Source: Polydactylus sextarius (Eukaryota; Chordata; Actinopteri; Polynemidae). Taken from it: 64,000 bases of DNA. Of this stretch, positions 41,542-55,203 are shown in pieces (position 1 is the stretch's first letter; every line of letters begins with the position of its first letter). The position numbers were made by a program, and so were the translations under genes. Below the pieces are notes generated by a model. It was not told the origin of the DNA and ran no database searches. It saw nothing but the letters and a program-made list of their open reading frames with translations. Where the stretch lies: positions 9,332,501-9,396,500 of the forward strand of contig CM028920.1 in the NCBI GenBank assembly GCA_016801845.1. The letters run 5' to 3'.

Positions 41542-42300
41542 TTTTCTCTAAGGAAGTAGCCGTGGTCGAGGGGGGTGGGGGGGTGGTGGGGGGGAGTGGA
41601 CTGGAAATACGGTTTCTATTGCACTGTTAACTCTCTACAGAGGTGGGCACCATAGCAAATCTATTTTTTTATATAGCATTTTAAGTGAAATACCAACATT
41701 GTACATATTTAAGAAAAATGCAGCTATTTTTTCTAATTGAACCAGGACCATATTTTATTCTCAACCCTGAAACGTTGTTTTTTGTTTTTTGGGGGAACAG
41801 GAGCACTTCATAAGGAAGAGCTTTTTTTTTTCTTTTTTTTTTTCTATGAGACATTGAAGATGGAATGCATATGCTACACTTCTCCAAGAGGTGAACTTTT
41901 CTTTTCATCTGAACATTGATGCTGACTGTTATTTCACTGCAATGCTGCCTAGAGTTTTTGTATAATATTAATATCAATAATAATTAAATTGTAAAAAAAA
42001 AAAAAAAAAAAAGTTGAGGTTAAAGATATATATAAAGGCGTGAACTCAGCTTTTTTGGAATACATAGTATTGTAGAAATAAACAAATCTGTACGTTTTAT
42101 TTATTATTTTAACGATTGTGAGTATAGAGCATAAGGAAAGAGAATAGCAGAGTATACCAGAAAAAATATGGGAGATGTCTACTTGAATATTTCTAAAAAT
42201 GACAAAAAAATAAATAAAAAAGTAAAACATATCAGTGTACATGTTATGGTTACACGTTTTAGCAATAAAGTCTATCTTTTCAACATGTATTAGTGTCAAG
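41542..42300 (+). other. nog: Noggin 3' UTR
   Basis: A/T-rich. Contains a G-rich tract (41570-41594), poly(A)/poly(T) runs, an AU-rich nonamer (42097-42105) and AATAAA at 42077-42082, 42209-42214, 42213-42218 and 42264-42269. The last is followed by a T-rich stretch and is a reasonable distal end. Confidence 0.6.
42264..42269 (+). terminator. Distal noggin poly(A) signal candidate
   Basis: AATAAA followed by TCTATCTTTTC and TGTATTAGTGT. Alternatives lie at 42077 and 42209-42218. Confidence 0.45.
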
Positions 42301-43852
42301 CCATGTTGCTTACAACGAGTGTCTATATCCAGGGGGGCGTGTACACTGTAAAAAAAAAAAAATCTGAACATGTTGTATCATTCAGACAAAAAAACATCTC
42401 TGTGTGTTTCCAACAGAGTTTAATTTACAGGAGTTTCATTTAAACAAGTGTTGTTTGAGTCAGAATAAGTCCTGGAGTGAGTTTTGAATTGAATTGGACA
42501 CAAGTGAAATTGAGCCACGTTTTTTTTAAATATGAAAATAAAGTTGAAGAGCATGCCAAGAGTGATATTTTTTGCAGTGTAGACGGCCGGGCTCCGCAGT
42601 GGAGTGGAGTTACTAAACTGCACAGTAAGTCCAAAAAGCTTCGGTGAGTGTGTGGACTGGCCTGATGCTCCGCGCCGTCACAGTGATTTTAGAAAGGGCT
42701 GATTTACTACGAGGCGTAATGCGCAACACATATCTCAAGCGCCTCCACAGAACCGGCATTCATTTGTCTCAGCCAGAGGGAGAGAGAGAGAGACAAGGAG
42801 AGAGAGAGAGAGAGAGGACCACGCACATTCATCTCCCTCCCCTGTCTGCGCACATGGTCGTTTCAGAGCTCCGAGGTGTTAACATAATGGGTAAAATATG
42901 ATTCAGACATTTCAAACAGTGTCAGATGATGAAACGGCCGGCGTTTACGCGCAAGCCAGGGGCGTCTGGGGTCTGTGCTTTTTACTCTGGAAGCTCCACA
43001 CAAGTTCCACTGAGGTATTTGTATAGAGGTGGACTGGAGCAGACCGGCGCCTATTCAAGTCTGACCGCCCCGGAGAGAGAGAGGGAGAGAGAGAGGGAAG
43101 GAGAGAGAGAGAAGAAGAAAAAAAAAAACACAAAGCCCATAAAACAATGGTCAACTGTTTTTGACGTTAGCAGACTATTAATTGGAGAGCTGGGGTATGC
43201 TGTCTGCAAGTTAAAGAGATATGGCCAATTAAACGCGCTGGAGACGCGCAGGGAAATTAAGTCCCTTGAAATCAAAGCGAGGAGTCATTTTCTGTGAGTA
43301 AGGGGGGAGTTTATATGGTGTTTATATTATTCTTTAAATACAATCAACGACTTAAACAGAACTATGACTAAATGTCTGAGAGCTAAAAGCAGCTTGAGTA
43401 GTATTTCCACTGAGCGCATCTTGTGTGCGTTAAAGTGATTTGTGTTTTTGCGGGAAGAGTTGGATTTGACACTTGCCGCCCGGTTATTGTGACAGAACCA
43501 CTGAGGGGATTTGGTAAGCAGAGGAGAAGAACGGCAGCGTGCCAGCAGAGAGGGAGGCGGAGGAGGAGGAGGAAGAGGAGAAGGAGCAGGAGGGGGGCTG
43601 CTTTCCTTACTGTCAGCTTCTTTCTTGATGATGTCTCGGGGTTTTTAGAAACTGCGTCTCTGACTCGACGGCGCCACTCAGCCGCCCCCTCTCGACTGCG
43701 CAGAATGAGGCACTTTGGGAAACAGTAACCCTTTCAGGCTCTGCCCGGAGAGTATTTTAGAAGCGTGTGAAAGGCAATACGCCGCCCTGGCTCCAGCCAG
43801 TTAGGTGCGCACCTTTTAGAAACAGACCCTGCCAGCCAGTCAGATCAGTGGT

Positions 43853-43945
43853 TCTCAAAGTGGGGTCCGGGGACCTCCAGGTGGTCCTTGAGGGGATTCC
43901 ATGGAGTTCTCAGCAAAATCAGTAACAGTTAAATTCCAGCAAAGT
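43853..43945 (+). mobile_element. hAT-like repeat fragment
   Basis: Begins CAGTGGTTCTCAAAGTGGGG TCC, the kind of terminal repeat carried by hAT/Charlie-type non-autonomous elements, then a GGGGACC...GGTGGTCC...GGGGATTCC body. The matching right end was not found, so it is partial. Confidence 0.45.
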
Positions 43946-45172
43946 TCTTAATTCAATAGAAATAACCTCATTTTGACAATGTATCACAAATCATTATCAG
44001 ATATTAAGATAATCAAGCAGAACCCTAAGCCTCCCCACTTTAAGTTCATAATTTTCTGTTTAAATCTAATAAAAATGCCACATACTTCTGCCTCATAATT
44101 TTATATAATTCTCATCATCACTGTTCTGAAAGTGTTGTCAGCTTGAACAAGCTCACATTTATTCTAACTTTGGCTATTTGTTCAAAATCCAGCCCCAGTT
44201 TCAAATCCACTGTACATCCACTAAATTAATCCCATCCTAGAAATAGAAACCTTTTGAATACAGAGTTAATATAGAAGCATCTAACACGGTTGGAGGTTAA
44301 ATGCGGACCATGTGTTTTTTTTTTCTAACACCCAGGGAAAAATGCCAATCCCCAAATGAGCAACTGTCAGAGAGTCCTGTCTTCACTTTATGCAAAAAAC
44401 TCCCATGTTGACTATGTCACAGCTTCGCACCATTCATAAAATCTTTACTTTCATTTATCAACAAATTGCAAAACCTCATCCTAAAATTTACTTGAGGTAA
44501 ATTTACAGCCGCTGTGGCTGCAGACAGACCTTTGAGTGACAAGTTATGATGGGAAAAATTAGAAAAGGCCTCCGCATCAACAGCATCGGAGTGCCACATG
44601 TGAAGCGTTGACACGTCAGAGCAGCCTGCATTCATATACTGTCCATAAAAATGTCAAGACAGCGGTGGCCTTTACCCTGTCAGACGCTCCGCATCATTAT
44701 TGTCTGACACAGCCTGTCTCCACATTCATCATTACAGACCTCTGACAAAGTGGGCTGCACTATAATAAATACTGTTTGGTATATTTGGAAACTTCATGGT
44801 CTATATATTAAACCCTTGTGAATATGAGATAAAGCACATGCTTACTGCCTTTAAGGAAGATTAAATAAAGGCCTGGAGACAATTAGGATGGGGATGATGG
44901 GGTAGAAGAATGGGGGGGAGGGTGACACGCTTAAAGCCAATGATGAGACTGTCTCCTGATGAGAGTCAATTATTATGATGGATTGTGGTGCTATTGGGAA
45001 TGATTGGGGTGCATCGAAGAGTGGCATGGTAGAAGGGGGCTGCGGTCACTTTCATTTGAGAAAACATACAAAAGACATGTCCGTACCTGGGTGAACTAAC
45101 GCTGAAGAATAAGTGTACGAGTAAGTATACGCTGATTGCGTGCGTGTACACAATCAGCCACAGGCATGTGAG

Positions 45173-45175
<3 letters not shown>

Positions 45176-45206
<31 letters not shown>
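45176..45206 (+). repeat. CA microsatellite
   Basis: Pure CA run; another imperfect CA stretch lies at 45373-45421. Confidence 0.93.
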
Positions 45207-45207
<1 letters not shown>

Positions 45208-47424
45208 CTCCGGCGTGTGTGTAGCGGACTGACAGACAGACAGAGACGGAGACAAGGGTCTGTGGCTGTAAGTAAGGCCCAAACCCCATGGTTGTAAAAG
45301 CCCGTGAGTCAGCACTGCTGAGGTTATTGATGATGACAGGGTATTAGATGAAGCACTGAGGGGAGGGAGGGCACACACACGCACACACACACACACAAAC
45401 ACACACATATACACACACACAAATGGAGTCACCACAGATGATACCCAGCATTCCGTCAGACCACCAGCTCCGGCTTGTGGTGTCTGGAGGCGTGTGTGTC
45501 TTTGTGTGTGTGTGTCTTTGTGTGTGTGTGAGTGTAGTGTAGGGATGACAAGCATTTGTTCATATTGTATAAGAAGCAAAAGATTTAGCTGTGCATGTGT
45601 ATTTGCAGTAATAGTATATGAGTGCATGAATGTTTTTACAGATACATTTCAGTTTTCCTGGTGGTCTCTTCATCGGATTGGTCACTTTCTAAACCACCAA
45701 AAGGCCCTGATTGGCTATCTGTCTCACTGAGGTTTTGCCCCAAATTCATATCAGTGTTTCCACGTGTATTAGTGTTAGATCTTCAAGCACGCTACCCAGA
45801 ATCATCGTGATCCCAACCATCCACCGCCACAGGAGCCGACAGACCTGACCTGGAGTCAGCAGCAGCACCCACAGAATTCATTACATGCCACTGCATCAAC
45901 ACGGCAGCCATCTTTACCAGCAAACAACAGGTGACTGTAGTCGAATAACAGGTGATTGTAATCAAACTCCAATCATCGCCAACAAGCGGTGCTTATGCCA
46001 GTTAAGCAGACTGGTAGAAAATCCACACAATGCCGCAAAGAGTACATGAGTACATTCATCATCTGTCAAAGTGTATTTCCTCCTCACCGGTTGCACGTTT
46101 GTGTTTGGGATTATTTGTCACATGGAAAAATTGACCGGTAGCTTCAGTATGCTGTAAATCCAACACGTGGAAGGAGGTACAGCTTGTGATTACTTTCCTG
46201 CTTTAACAAAAAAAAAAAGGGCCAAAGTTGACTGTACTTTCACAACTCAGACTCCTCCTTTTTAAACTTTTCTCCATGCACACAATCAGTTACTTTTACA
46301 TGTCTGCTGTCTGTTGCAATCTTCTTGAACCTAATTTATCTTATTAATAATATTTGTTTTCTCTACTTTATACTTAAAAACTCTTTATGCTGGGAATATG
46401 AAAAGTAATAATCAACTAAATGATGTTTATTTTATGTGGTTTGTGTCTGTGGAGCTTGTGTTAACCACACAGCAGTCAAAAGCCTACAGTAAGAGCTTCG
46501 CTGCACTACTGTATATGCTCGTATGCTGCTACCCTTTTAATCAGACACATAGTGTCAGAGTCACATTTCTGTAGTCATGCTTGCTGATTACTCAGTTTAA
46601 CTCTTGTTAGATGTAACAGATATTGTAAGCCCAAAGTAAGGCCTAAAAATAGAGCTGTTGGGTGGTGTGGCACTCGCAGGGCTGGGAATAGTGCATATTC
46701 TGAGCTCTGTTTCCATGGTTACTTGTGCTTTCTCCCATTGCCAGCATGGGTCTTGAAATCAGAAAATACTCCCGTTGCATCAATGGCAGTGTTTTTATCC
46801 CTTTATGAACAGACTAATTTTATTTTCTTTTTTTCCTTTTTTTAAAAATATGTTTCCTCCTCACCAATGAGGAAACATGCATTAAAGTTTGTGGACCATG
46901 TTTGGCACATGGCAGTGTCACAGACTGTGAATTGTGAAAGTGTTAGGCCTGGGTCTAAAAATGTATGGACACAAACATGCCATTAACCACTATGGACTTT
47001 ACCATCTTCACCTCATTAAACTAAAATCAGAAACCCAGCTTGTCTGTCAAATGCAACACAAAATTGATACTTTTTTAAGCCCATTGACCCCCACCCCCTC
47101 GAATTAACACAAGTGCAACATACACCTTTTCCTCTTTCTGTAACACACATGCAAAATCTCAAGATAGACATTAGCATCTGACAGCGCTCATCACTAGCCT
47201 ACACAAACACTAGGTGTTCCCAGAGTGCTCCTGATACATAATTGGTCCCTGGTTGTCATAACAACACACAGGTAAACTATCTTTAAGTTGCTTACTTGAC
47301 TACTCAACATGATCATGATTGTGCGGCCTCAATTATATACAAATGCACTTGAGTTTTCCCCCCAAGTAAAATCTATATTTTCCCTATCCATCTCCTCTCA
47401 GCTCACTGATTGCTGCTGTACTGC

Positions 47425-47427
<3 letters not shown>

Positions 47428-47483
<56 letters not shown>
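47428..47483 (+). repeat. CA microsatellite
   Basis: Pure CA run of about 54 bp; a smaller CA cluster follows at 47660-47700. Confidence 0.95.
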
Positions 47484-47486
<3 letters not shown>

Positions 47487-50400
47487 TAACACATACACCT
47501 CCCCCTCACAGCCTGTCCGGCGGCTGTCTCCCAGTGGCATGCTGAGAATGTTTACTTTCGCCACAGTGTGTATTTACAGAGCCTAATAGTTTTTTAGGCC
47601 GCAATGGCGCCTTGCTTCGTAACATGTGTACAACCCACCTACTCCCTCTTACTCCCTTACACACACATGCGTGCGTGCACACGCACACACACACACACAC
47701 GGAAAACATACATCGCCCCACCAAACAACAAATCAAACCTCTGGTATTTGGGGTTTGGCAGCAGGGTGGCTTCTAATGCAGCCAGGTGACACAAGAAACC
47801 AGCAACATCAGATTGTGACGTTGCTTCTTCTGTGATTGGAGTGAATGGATCAGATGAAGCTAAAAATACGGTTAGAGACAAGAGTATGTGTGCTATGAGA
47901 GGCTGAATGAATGCACGAAGGGCTTGCAATGAATGGACACATGATGTCTTGAATGGTTGTATGTGTGTGACATGTGGCAACCAGAAAGATTTGTGAATGT
48001 GAGTACAGTATGTGTGAGCAATGTTTTGCACATGAAACAGTCCAGGTAGGATTTCTGATGGCAGATAACTTCTTCTCCTCTCACTTGCAAAACAGATGGG
48101 GATAACTGATGCCTTGGAGACAAATTCATATGAAAGAAGTTGAGGGAGAAAACATCCAAAATGATGCTAAGCATAAACATAAACATTAATCATAAATTCT
48201 CCAGTGTATGATGGCAAGGTGGCAAGGATCATGTCAGCTGTCAAACTGTGACAATCCCCAATAATTACACTCAGTCCACACAAACAGACAGAAAAAACTA
48301 ATTAAACATAAGAACAAGTTCAAGTAACTCATCAAAGAGTCATTTAATCAATGTGGTTGTGTTTGAACAATGAATGAAAAGGATTTTGTGTAATGTATTT
48401 TAGCTGGATATAGTGCAGTTTGATAATAATATATTCAAATCCCAGCTAGTGTGTAAGTGTAATTTCATTTTTATGATGTAATTGCATTTGAATCAAAAGA
48501 GAAGTGAGGTGACATTCATTTGTGTACAGAGCATGGCAACATTACATTCACGCAGTCTCACGGTTTTCCATTTTGTTGTGTTGTAGTTTATTGATCTGTT
48601 TTTGTCGTTGATAAGAAGGTAAAAACTTAGGTGTTGGGGCACAGTTTTCCCAGTATAACCTCTGGTCTGTGAAGTGACCACACAGTGTGATTTCTATTAC
48701 AAAAAGGCAGGGAGAGGGGTTTCAATACCATGTCCCAAACAGTAAACTCAGTAGAGCAGAATCTAGTGGAGCCAACAAGATGCTGTACATGGAGGAATGG
48801 CTGTCATCTTAAAGCCATAGTGGGAATACTTCTTACTTTTTAGAGATTATGTCAGTTTATTCCAAATGTACATATAGTCACCTGAGAAACCCTAATCTAA
48901 CCCTTACCCTAAATACTGCACCATCTACACATACTGTATAACCCATAGCACCAACATCAGCCCCACTCTCTGTTGACAGAAATTGTGGGACATTATGTAG
49001 TTAAGTATGTTGGTTACAATAGAAATAATTACAAAATAACTCCTAGAACTCCATAAACATGACAGATTAGCAATATATAACAGTAAAAGAGTATCACATT
49101 AATGTTTCCTTTTATACTGATCACCATAAAAGGGTTGAAGGGAGCAGTGTACTCGATCCCACTGAAAGGACAGCATAGGCATTAAGAGTGGAGTCTCAAA
49201 CACTTGGCCCATTGTTTTATTTTCTTTCTCCCCTTAGACAAAGAGCGCGAGGGAAGCAAACAGGTGAAAATAACTGGCTTTATTTTCCCCACTGGGCCGC
49301 AATGCACGACTTGGGCTGCTGAACCTGATGTCCTGACGCCTGCCTGTCTGTCGTATTCAGCCGAGGTGGTCTATTCAGAGTGAGGGACCAGGGGACACAC
49401 AGCCCAGGGGGTGTGGATGTGCGTTGTGTGCATGTGTTCATGTATGTGTGTGTGTTGGTGTGTAAGGGGGAGGGAACTGTGAGCAGCAGAGAATGCTTGG
49501 TGATGGGTTACCAAAAACAGAGCACCAGGGGACAATAGGACCCAGGACATTCCTGACATAACCCCAACACACCGGGGAGGAAGTGGAAGGGGGGGATTTA
49601 TTGGTGTCAACGGCCCCTCGCCCTAACAGGAGGAACGGGTGTCTCTTTTGTCCCTTCTGGCATTGGAGATGGACTGAATCAAGCCTTGCACAGAGAGGAC
49701 GCCTCCAAACACATACACACATAATCACCCCTTTGAAAGAAGAACCACCAATTAGGGAATGGACATATATGGCTATAGAGGTTTAGACTCAAAGGGTGCA
49801 GGTTTCTGTGTGTATGTGTGTGTGTGTGAGAGAGAGCGAGAGAGTGTGTGTGTGTTGTTGCATGGCTGCCTGCATGCACTTGTCAATAGGATCTGAATGT
49901 AAAGGGAGAGCCAAATGGGATGCTTTTCAGCTCAAAGTGCACAAGGGTTGACCCCATGGGAACACTGCTATGAACTTGTTTGAATCAGAGGGCATTTAGT
50001 CTCATTTAGGACTGGTTCATGTTACACTGAAAGAGACCACAATGAACAAAACAATGTAATACTATGGTAATTGGCTGGACAATTGTTGAGTGAATTTCCC
50101 ATAGTGTTACTCAAAACTTTGTGTGCGCCACTTATTTGCTTGTTGAGGAAAATGGAATGAAATTAGATGGATGATCACAGCGGGAAAATTATCTAAACAT
50201 TAAAATCACGCTTGTGTTTTCTTATAACAGACATACTGACCATTATGCCAATTTTATAGTATTCAGCTGGTGAGAGGAAACATCCTTTAGTGATAGGGAG
50301 GGCTGGTTTTGAATTGCATTGTAATTAGTGAGCCTCCTCACAGCTTATGCAAACCATATTGAAGGTAAATACCCCTTTTGTGAACGGAAATGACTACGGA

Positions 50401-50815
50401 AAGCTGACCACCAAGTCTGACAAAGAATACCTTTACTCCATAGATACTGAAGACCGAAACCTAGAGAAAACATCAACATCTCAAGGCTGACTATCATTGA
50501 CTGTTACTGATTTAAAATATATATACATCTCCACTTTGCTTTATTGCTCTGTAAGACAGATGCAGCTTTATGAATACAAAATAAAAATCCTCTTGGTAAA
50601 TCCAATGAAACAACGATCTATCCTTCAGGAATCCCATTTTGATTACAGATGCCAAAATCTTTTTTCATCCCAGTAGTCAGAGGACACCTGAGATTAGCCT
50701 GGTGTAAGTTTTGATTTTTTGGATGTGGGCTTGATCATTTGGTACAGCACACCTCCTATAACCTGCTTGGCCAAACACTGTAACAGGTGGAGGAGCAAGT
50801 CAAACTAAACCAACA

Positions 50816-50829
50816 CTGCCATCTAGTGG
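50816..50829 (-). promoter_or_regulatory. CTCF-type site
   Basis: The minus strand reads CCACTAGATGGCAG, matching all 14 positions of CCASYAGRKGGCRS. Between noggin and the CpG-rich region. Confidence 0.5.
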
Positions 50830-52079
50830 TTCAAAGATTGTATTCACCCTCAATGTGGATAAGTGTCCAAACCTGTGCATTTACACTGTGGTTATCTGTG
50901 ATCCCAGATGAGCAGTAAAAACGCTGACCTTTTGAAGTTTTACAAGCTCACGGTTTGTACTAATGCCATGTTGTTTGCATGGTTGTTTTGGAATGAACCA
51001 GTTTAAAGGATCGTTAACTTAACAAACGGTCTGTTAGGAATTACATGACGCTTTATAATCTAGCCTAACTAACTCATATCTTACTCATTTCCAGAAATGT
51101 TAATTAACCCATCCTCAATTTAGCCTTGGAGCAGTGCGTCATTCAGGTCAGATTGCCTGGGGAACTCACTTTCTTCCTGCATGTTGCTCATCAAAGTCTG
51201 GAATGAGACCATTGTGAATGAGCTTTACTTAAACAAGACAAGTCTATAGTTGCAGACATAGATACTCTATGAGTCTGTACTTAGTCACAGCAGTACTTTC
51301 ATCTGAATTCACCTAGCATGACTATACTACTATGATGGGCAGGGGTAATGTCTACTGTGTTCACCACTTTACTGGGGTTTAGCAAGTCAGTGTATTAACA
51401 TTTTTTGACAACTAAGTTGTTTTTGGTGAAAATTCAGGGTATCAAGCAAATTTGCCTAATATTTGTGGTGATGGAGGGATCACCAAAGTAATTAAAGATC
51501 AACCTGAGGGGGCATAAAACGTCTGTGCCAAAGTTCACCAGTCTGTGTGTAGAACATCCCTCCTGCTCCCATACCCACTACCACACCTTCACCTGGTTTA
51601 CTGCTGCCTGTAGCTCCGTCCACAGAGGCTTTATAATCAGCCAGCACACCTGAGCAACTAAGCCACAACTAAGCGACACTAAGCCCCTAACAATTTGGAC
51701 TGAGTAAATGAAGCAATATGAGTTTGCTTTAGATTGTTAATTAATTTGTGGCAATAGTGTGATTTATTCCCTGTGCAGCTGTGTTGGTCTTGTATTAATG
51801 GTTAAATCTGTCGTTTGGTGATTATTTGCCAATAGCCTATTTGTGTCAGTATTAAGGATGCCATTTGTGTAAAATATGCTTTGTTGAGTGATATTATGCT
51901 TTTCTGTTTTGTCAGTGACCTTTTCAGACTGAATTTTATAGAAGAACAGAACCAAATGCAGTGATTGTCATGCTGCTTTTGTCTGAATCACTAAATTGAC
52001 CATTTAGTAAATTTATCCTGGAATCGTAAATTAATAAGATACAGTCGTCAACGTCAACCTCAAAAAATTTATACCATCC

Positions 52080-52260
52080 AATAGTTGGTGACACATTTGA
52101 CTAAACACTAAAAATGTCAACCTCATGGTGGATGTGAAAGGAGAAGTCAGGGGTGAGCAAAGTCAAAAGGCAGCCATGTCTGGAAACCATGCACATCTGT
52201 ACTAAATTTTGTTCCAGTTCATCCAGTCTAAGTTGTGATATTTCACATTAAAATGGGAAA
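52080..52260 (-). repeat. Teleost dispersed repeat, reverse-oriented fragment
   Basis: GTCAACCTCATGGTGGATGT, GAGAAGTCAGGGGTGAGCAA and GTACTAAATTTTGTTCCAGT followed by TCATCCAGTCTAAGTTGTGA are, in order, a diverged reverse copy of the same repeat seen at 35060-35870. A second fragment lies at 51455-51545 (GGGATCACCAAAGTAATTAA, CAACCTGAGGGGGCATAAAA). Confidence 0.5.
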
Positions 52261-53386
52261 TAAATATTAATTGAAATGCTGGTCATAAAATAGCATACAC
52301 TCAAAACAGTATCAACATCTATGAAAACTTTAGTGCATTCACTTTTTCCAGCCACAAGTGCAACACATTAATGATCAGTCACCAATCAACAGTGGTAATA
52401 ATTACCATTTTTGATCCTGATGAACACGGACAGGCAAAGGAAATACTGAAACATTTTAAGTTTTCTTCTAATTGGCTGCAGATTTATTTGGTTATTATTT
52501 ACTATCAGTGTCTTGAATTGAACCTCCACCATCATCTACTTCCAGCTCACTGGATTATAACTAATTCACAGAGCGGCTCTGTAGCCTTGGGTGGCATTGT
52601 TGTGGCCGTACAATTTATTAGCTAATCGGCAAGACAGTGCCAGATTCCGCTGCCACGAATGTCAAGGCGGAATGAGAACCAGAACGTGAGCTTTCATTAG
52701 AGTGTTTCGACTCTCTTGCTCACTCTACATCTTCAGAACACACATCGAGTTCAAATGGGAACTCCCAAGCACTTCCAGCTGGCAACACTTTGGGATAATG
52801 ATGCTGGATTCCACACAAATGAAGGGCCCAAATACCACCAGAGAGTTACCTGAACCCCCTCTTTAATAGACAGTCATGCATACATGTCTGTGTATATATG
52901 TAAAATCACACACATGCTTCTAAGCAATCTCTTTTCCCCTCTCTCTCTTTCTCTCTCTCTCTCTGGGTTAATCACACATGCGCTACACACACAAGTGGGA
53001 AAGCCAATTTCCCACCATCATCCTGGACAGTCACTGCTGTCAAATGTAAGCAGCTAACCCAAAAATAATCCCACAGCAAGTCAACAGTACACACACACAT
53101 ACACACACACATACACACGCACAAACACACATACACACTGAGGCCGGCATACATCCTCTGAGTCTTCAGGAGTGCATATTGGGTTACAGCAGATTCCTAG
53201 CTGCGGCCTCAAGGTATCCTCATTTAAAAACTCTCTGCGGTTGAGTCATCAGTGCGAGCTGGGAAGAGACCACCTTCAGTGGTGTGATGTCAAAATGATG
53301 GATGGGACCATAATACTGGCAGAAGAGCTATTGATAGCTCTCTTTCCTTAATGTTGACATGTTGATACCACACACTCCAAGAAATG

Positions 53387-53390
<4 letters not shown>

Positions 53391-53426
<36 letters not shown>

Positions 53427-53449
53427 TGCGCGCCTGCGTGTGTGTGTCA
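53391..53449 (+). repeat. GT/GC-type microsatellite
   Basis: Pure GT run, then alternating GCGCGTGCGCGC-like purine-pyrimidine sequence. A CA run on the same strand lies at about 53473-53492, so the two can pair as an imperfect inverted repeat. Confidence 0.9.
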
Positions 53450-55098
53450 TAGACATAGAGAGACCCTGGGCTCACACACACACACACACACAAGTATCGT
53501 ACAAGGACATGCTGGTATTATACCCATTAATATCTCTTCCGTTCCCACTCAGACCCCGGGTCTTTGAAGTGGAATGGCAGCTGAGCGCTGAATGAGTGAG
53601 TGTGTGAGAGGATGTATACAATAACGCCAACACGCCGTCTTGACTTAAGATGAGTCGGCAGAGGGAAAGTAAACAGGCGGGGTTCCCCAAGTGGCTGTCG
53701 CTATAAACAGGGGGTGTGCTGAGAGGGGGCTCAAGCTGTTTATTTTTACATGAGACCTCAATGTCGTTTGAAGTGCCCTCAGTGCTCTCTCTCTCTCTCC
53801 CTTTCTATCTCTCCCTCTCTCTCTCTCTCTTTCTCCATGTCTTTCTTATGACCTCCTTTTCCCATTTTTCCCCAAAACCCTGCCATAACCTTCCTCACTA
53901 ACCCCACCCCTACAACCACCCACCCATCCTCAACGGGGTTTCCAGCGGCAGCTAATTATCAGTCAGTTGGGTTCCAGTGTTTGGCCCACTTCTCTATAGG
54001 CATATGGATATGCAGCATGCTTCTCTGCGTTTCTGTACAGTGACACAGAGTTTTCAATGCTGAACTGAAGGGCATCAGCAGGAGCTCGCAGAGCAGGGAA
54101 GGTACCTTTGAAGCAACAGCTCCTCCTTCACGGTGGGAGAATTGTCCAGTGTATGGGCTTGTGAGAAATGGATTTCTGTTTGTGAACATAAATTCCTCAT
54201 ACCATCAGCTGAGCTAAAAAAAAATAGAAATAATGTTTATTAGATATTGTGCCTCGATTGATGTGGGATTAGTATTAGCAAAGCTGACACTATTATCAGA
54301 GAGTAAAAAAATCTAATAACCAATGACATCAGTACAGCACTAACAGTGAACCTCTGAAACGGTACATTAATAACTAACAGTATTAATTTGCAGACAACAC
54401 GTAATAATTAAATCAGCAGGCCAATTAATTGGTTGAACCCTCAAAACTTTGAGTGACATTTTTAAGACAAAAAATATAGATAATAACTATAAGATTATGA
54501 TATAATAGTATCATAATATAATAAATTCTTGATTTGAATATAGTGCTTGATTTTTCTTCTTTTGTAAAAGACTTGCAGGTAATAGCAAATGGTTTAAATT
54601 AGGCAATAAAAACTTTGGGGTGGCTCCATAGACATAAAGATGACACCTCTAAAAGAATGTGGAATGTGATTATACAAACAGGACGTGTTTACAGATGTTG
54701 TCTATTCATGTCAACTCGGATGAGCTAAACTCTCCTTGACATAAAATATGAGGTGTATGTGGTCACATGGCGAGCAAACAGCAGGATGGTGATCTTCGCC
54801 ATATGCCGAAGCTTCCCATGATCTCTGCTGAGGTGTCTGAACATTGCGTATGTGTTAAAAAGATCAAAGATAATTAGGACAGAGGGTTTATACATCAGAA
54901 GAAAGTTTAAGATGAATGAAAGCCACAGTCTCATTAATGCCATATATGCTACTTATGCTGTATTGAAAGATGTACATTATGGGAATTAATGATAATAATG
55001 ACTTAATGAGACATTTGGATTAACACAGAATGGATATGTTAATCTAAATGCGGGTATGTAAGTGAATTGACGTCTGACTGAGCTTTACAATTATTTAG

Positions 55099-55112
55099 CC
55101 AGAAGAGGGCGC
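55099..55112 (+). promoter_or_regulatory. CTCF-type site at the edge of the CpG-rich region
   Basis: CCAGAAGAGGGCGC matches 13 of 14 positions of CCASYAGRKGGCRS, in plus orientation, opposite to the site at 50816. Confidence 0.4.
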
Positions 55113-55203
55113 CATGCCCTCACTGAAAACCAGGTAGGGGGGAGTTCCCCCTGCGGAAAAGGTAAGCATCTCTCCTTGCGTCCAACAGCAGGGGTGCCAA
55201 AAA

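Larger units (their letters stand above)
42300..55079. other. Non-coding region downstream of noggin
   Basis: No gene recognised. Purine-rich GA runs (42780-42815, 43070-43120), a hAT-like fragment, CA/GT runs (45.2, 45.4, 47.4, 49.8, 53.1, 53.4 kb) and repeat fragments at 51.45-52.26 kb. Segments at 49200-49380 and 52550-52720 look like conserved non-coding elements. Confidence 0.55.

Noticed and set aside
42644..43297. Frames rich in ERERER and KKKK
   Set aside because: Products of GA-rich simple sequence (42780-42815, 43070-43130), not genes.
42300..55079. C17orf67 or DGKE orthologue downstream of noggin
   Set aside because: Expected from human gene order, but none of their characteristic motifs could be found on either strand.
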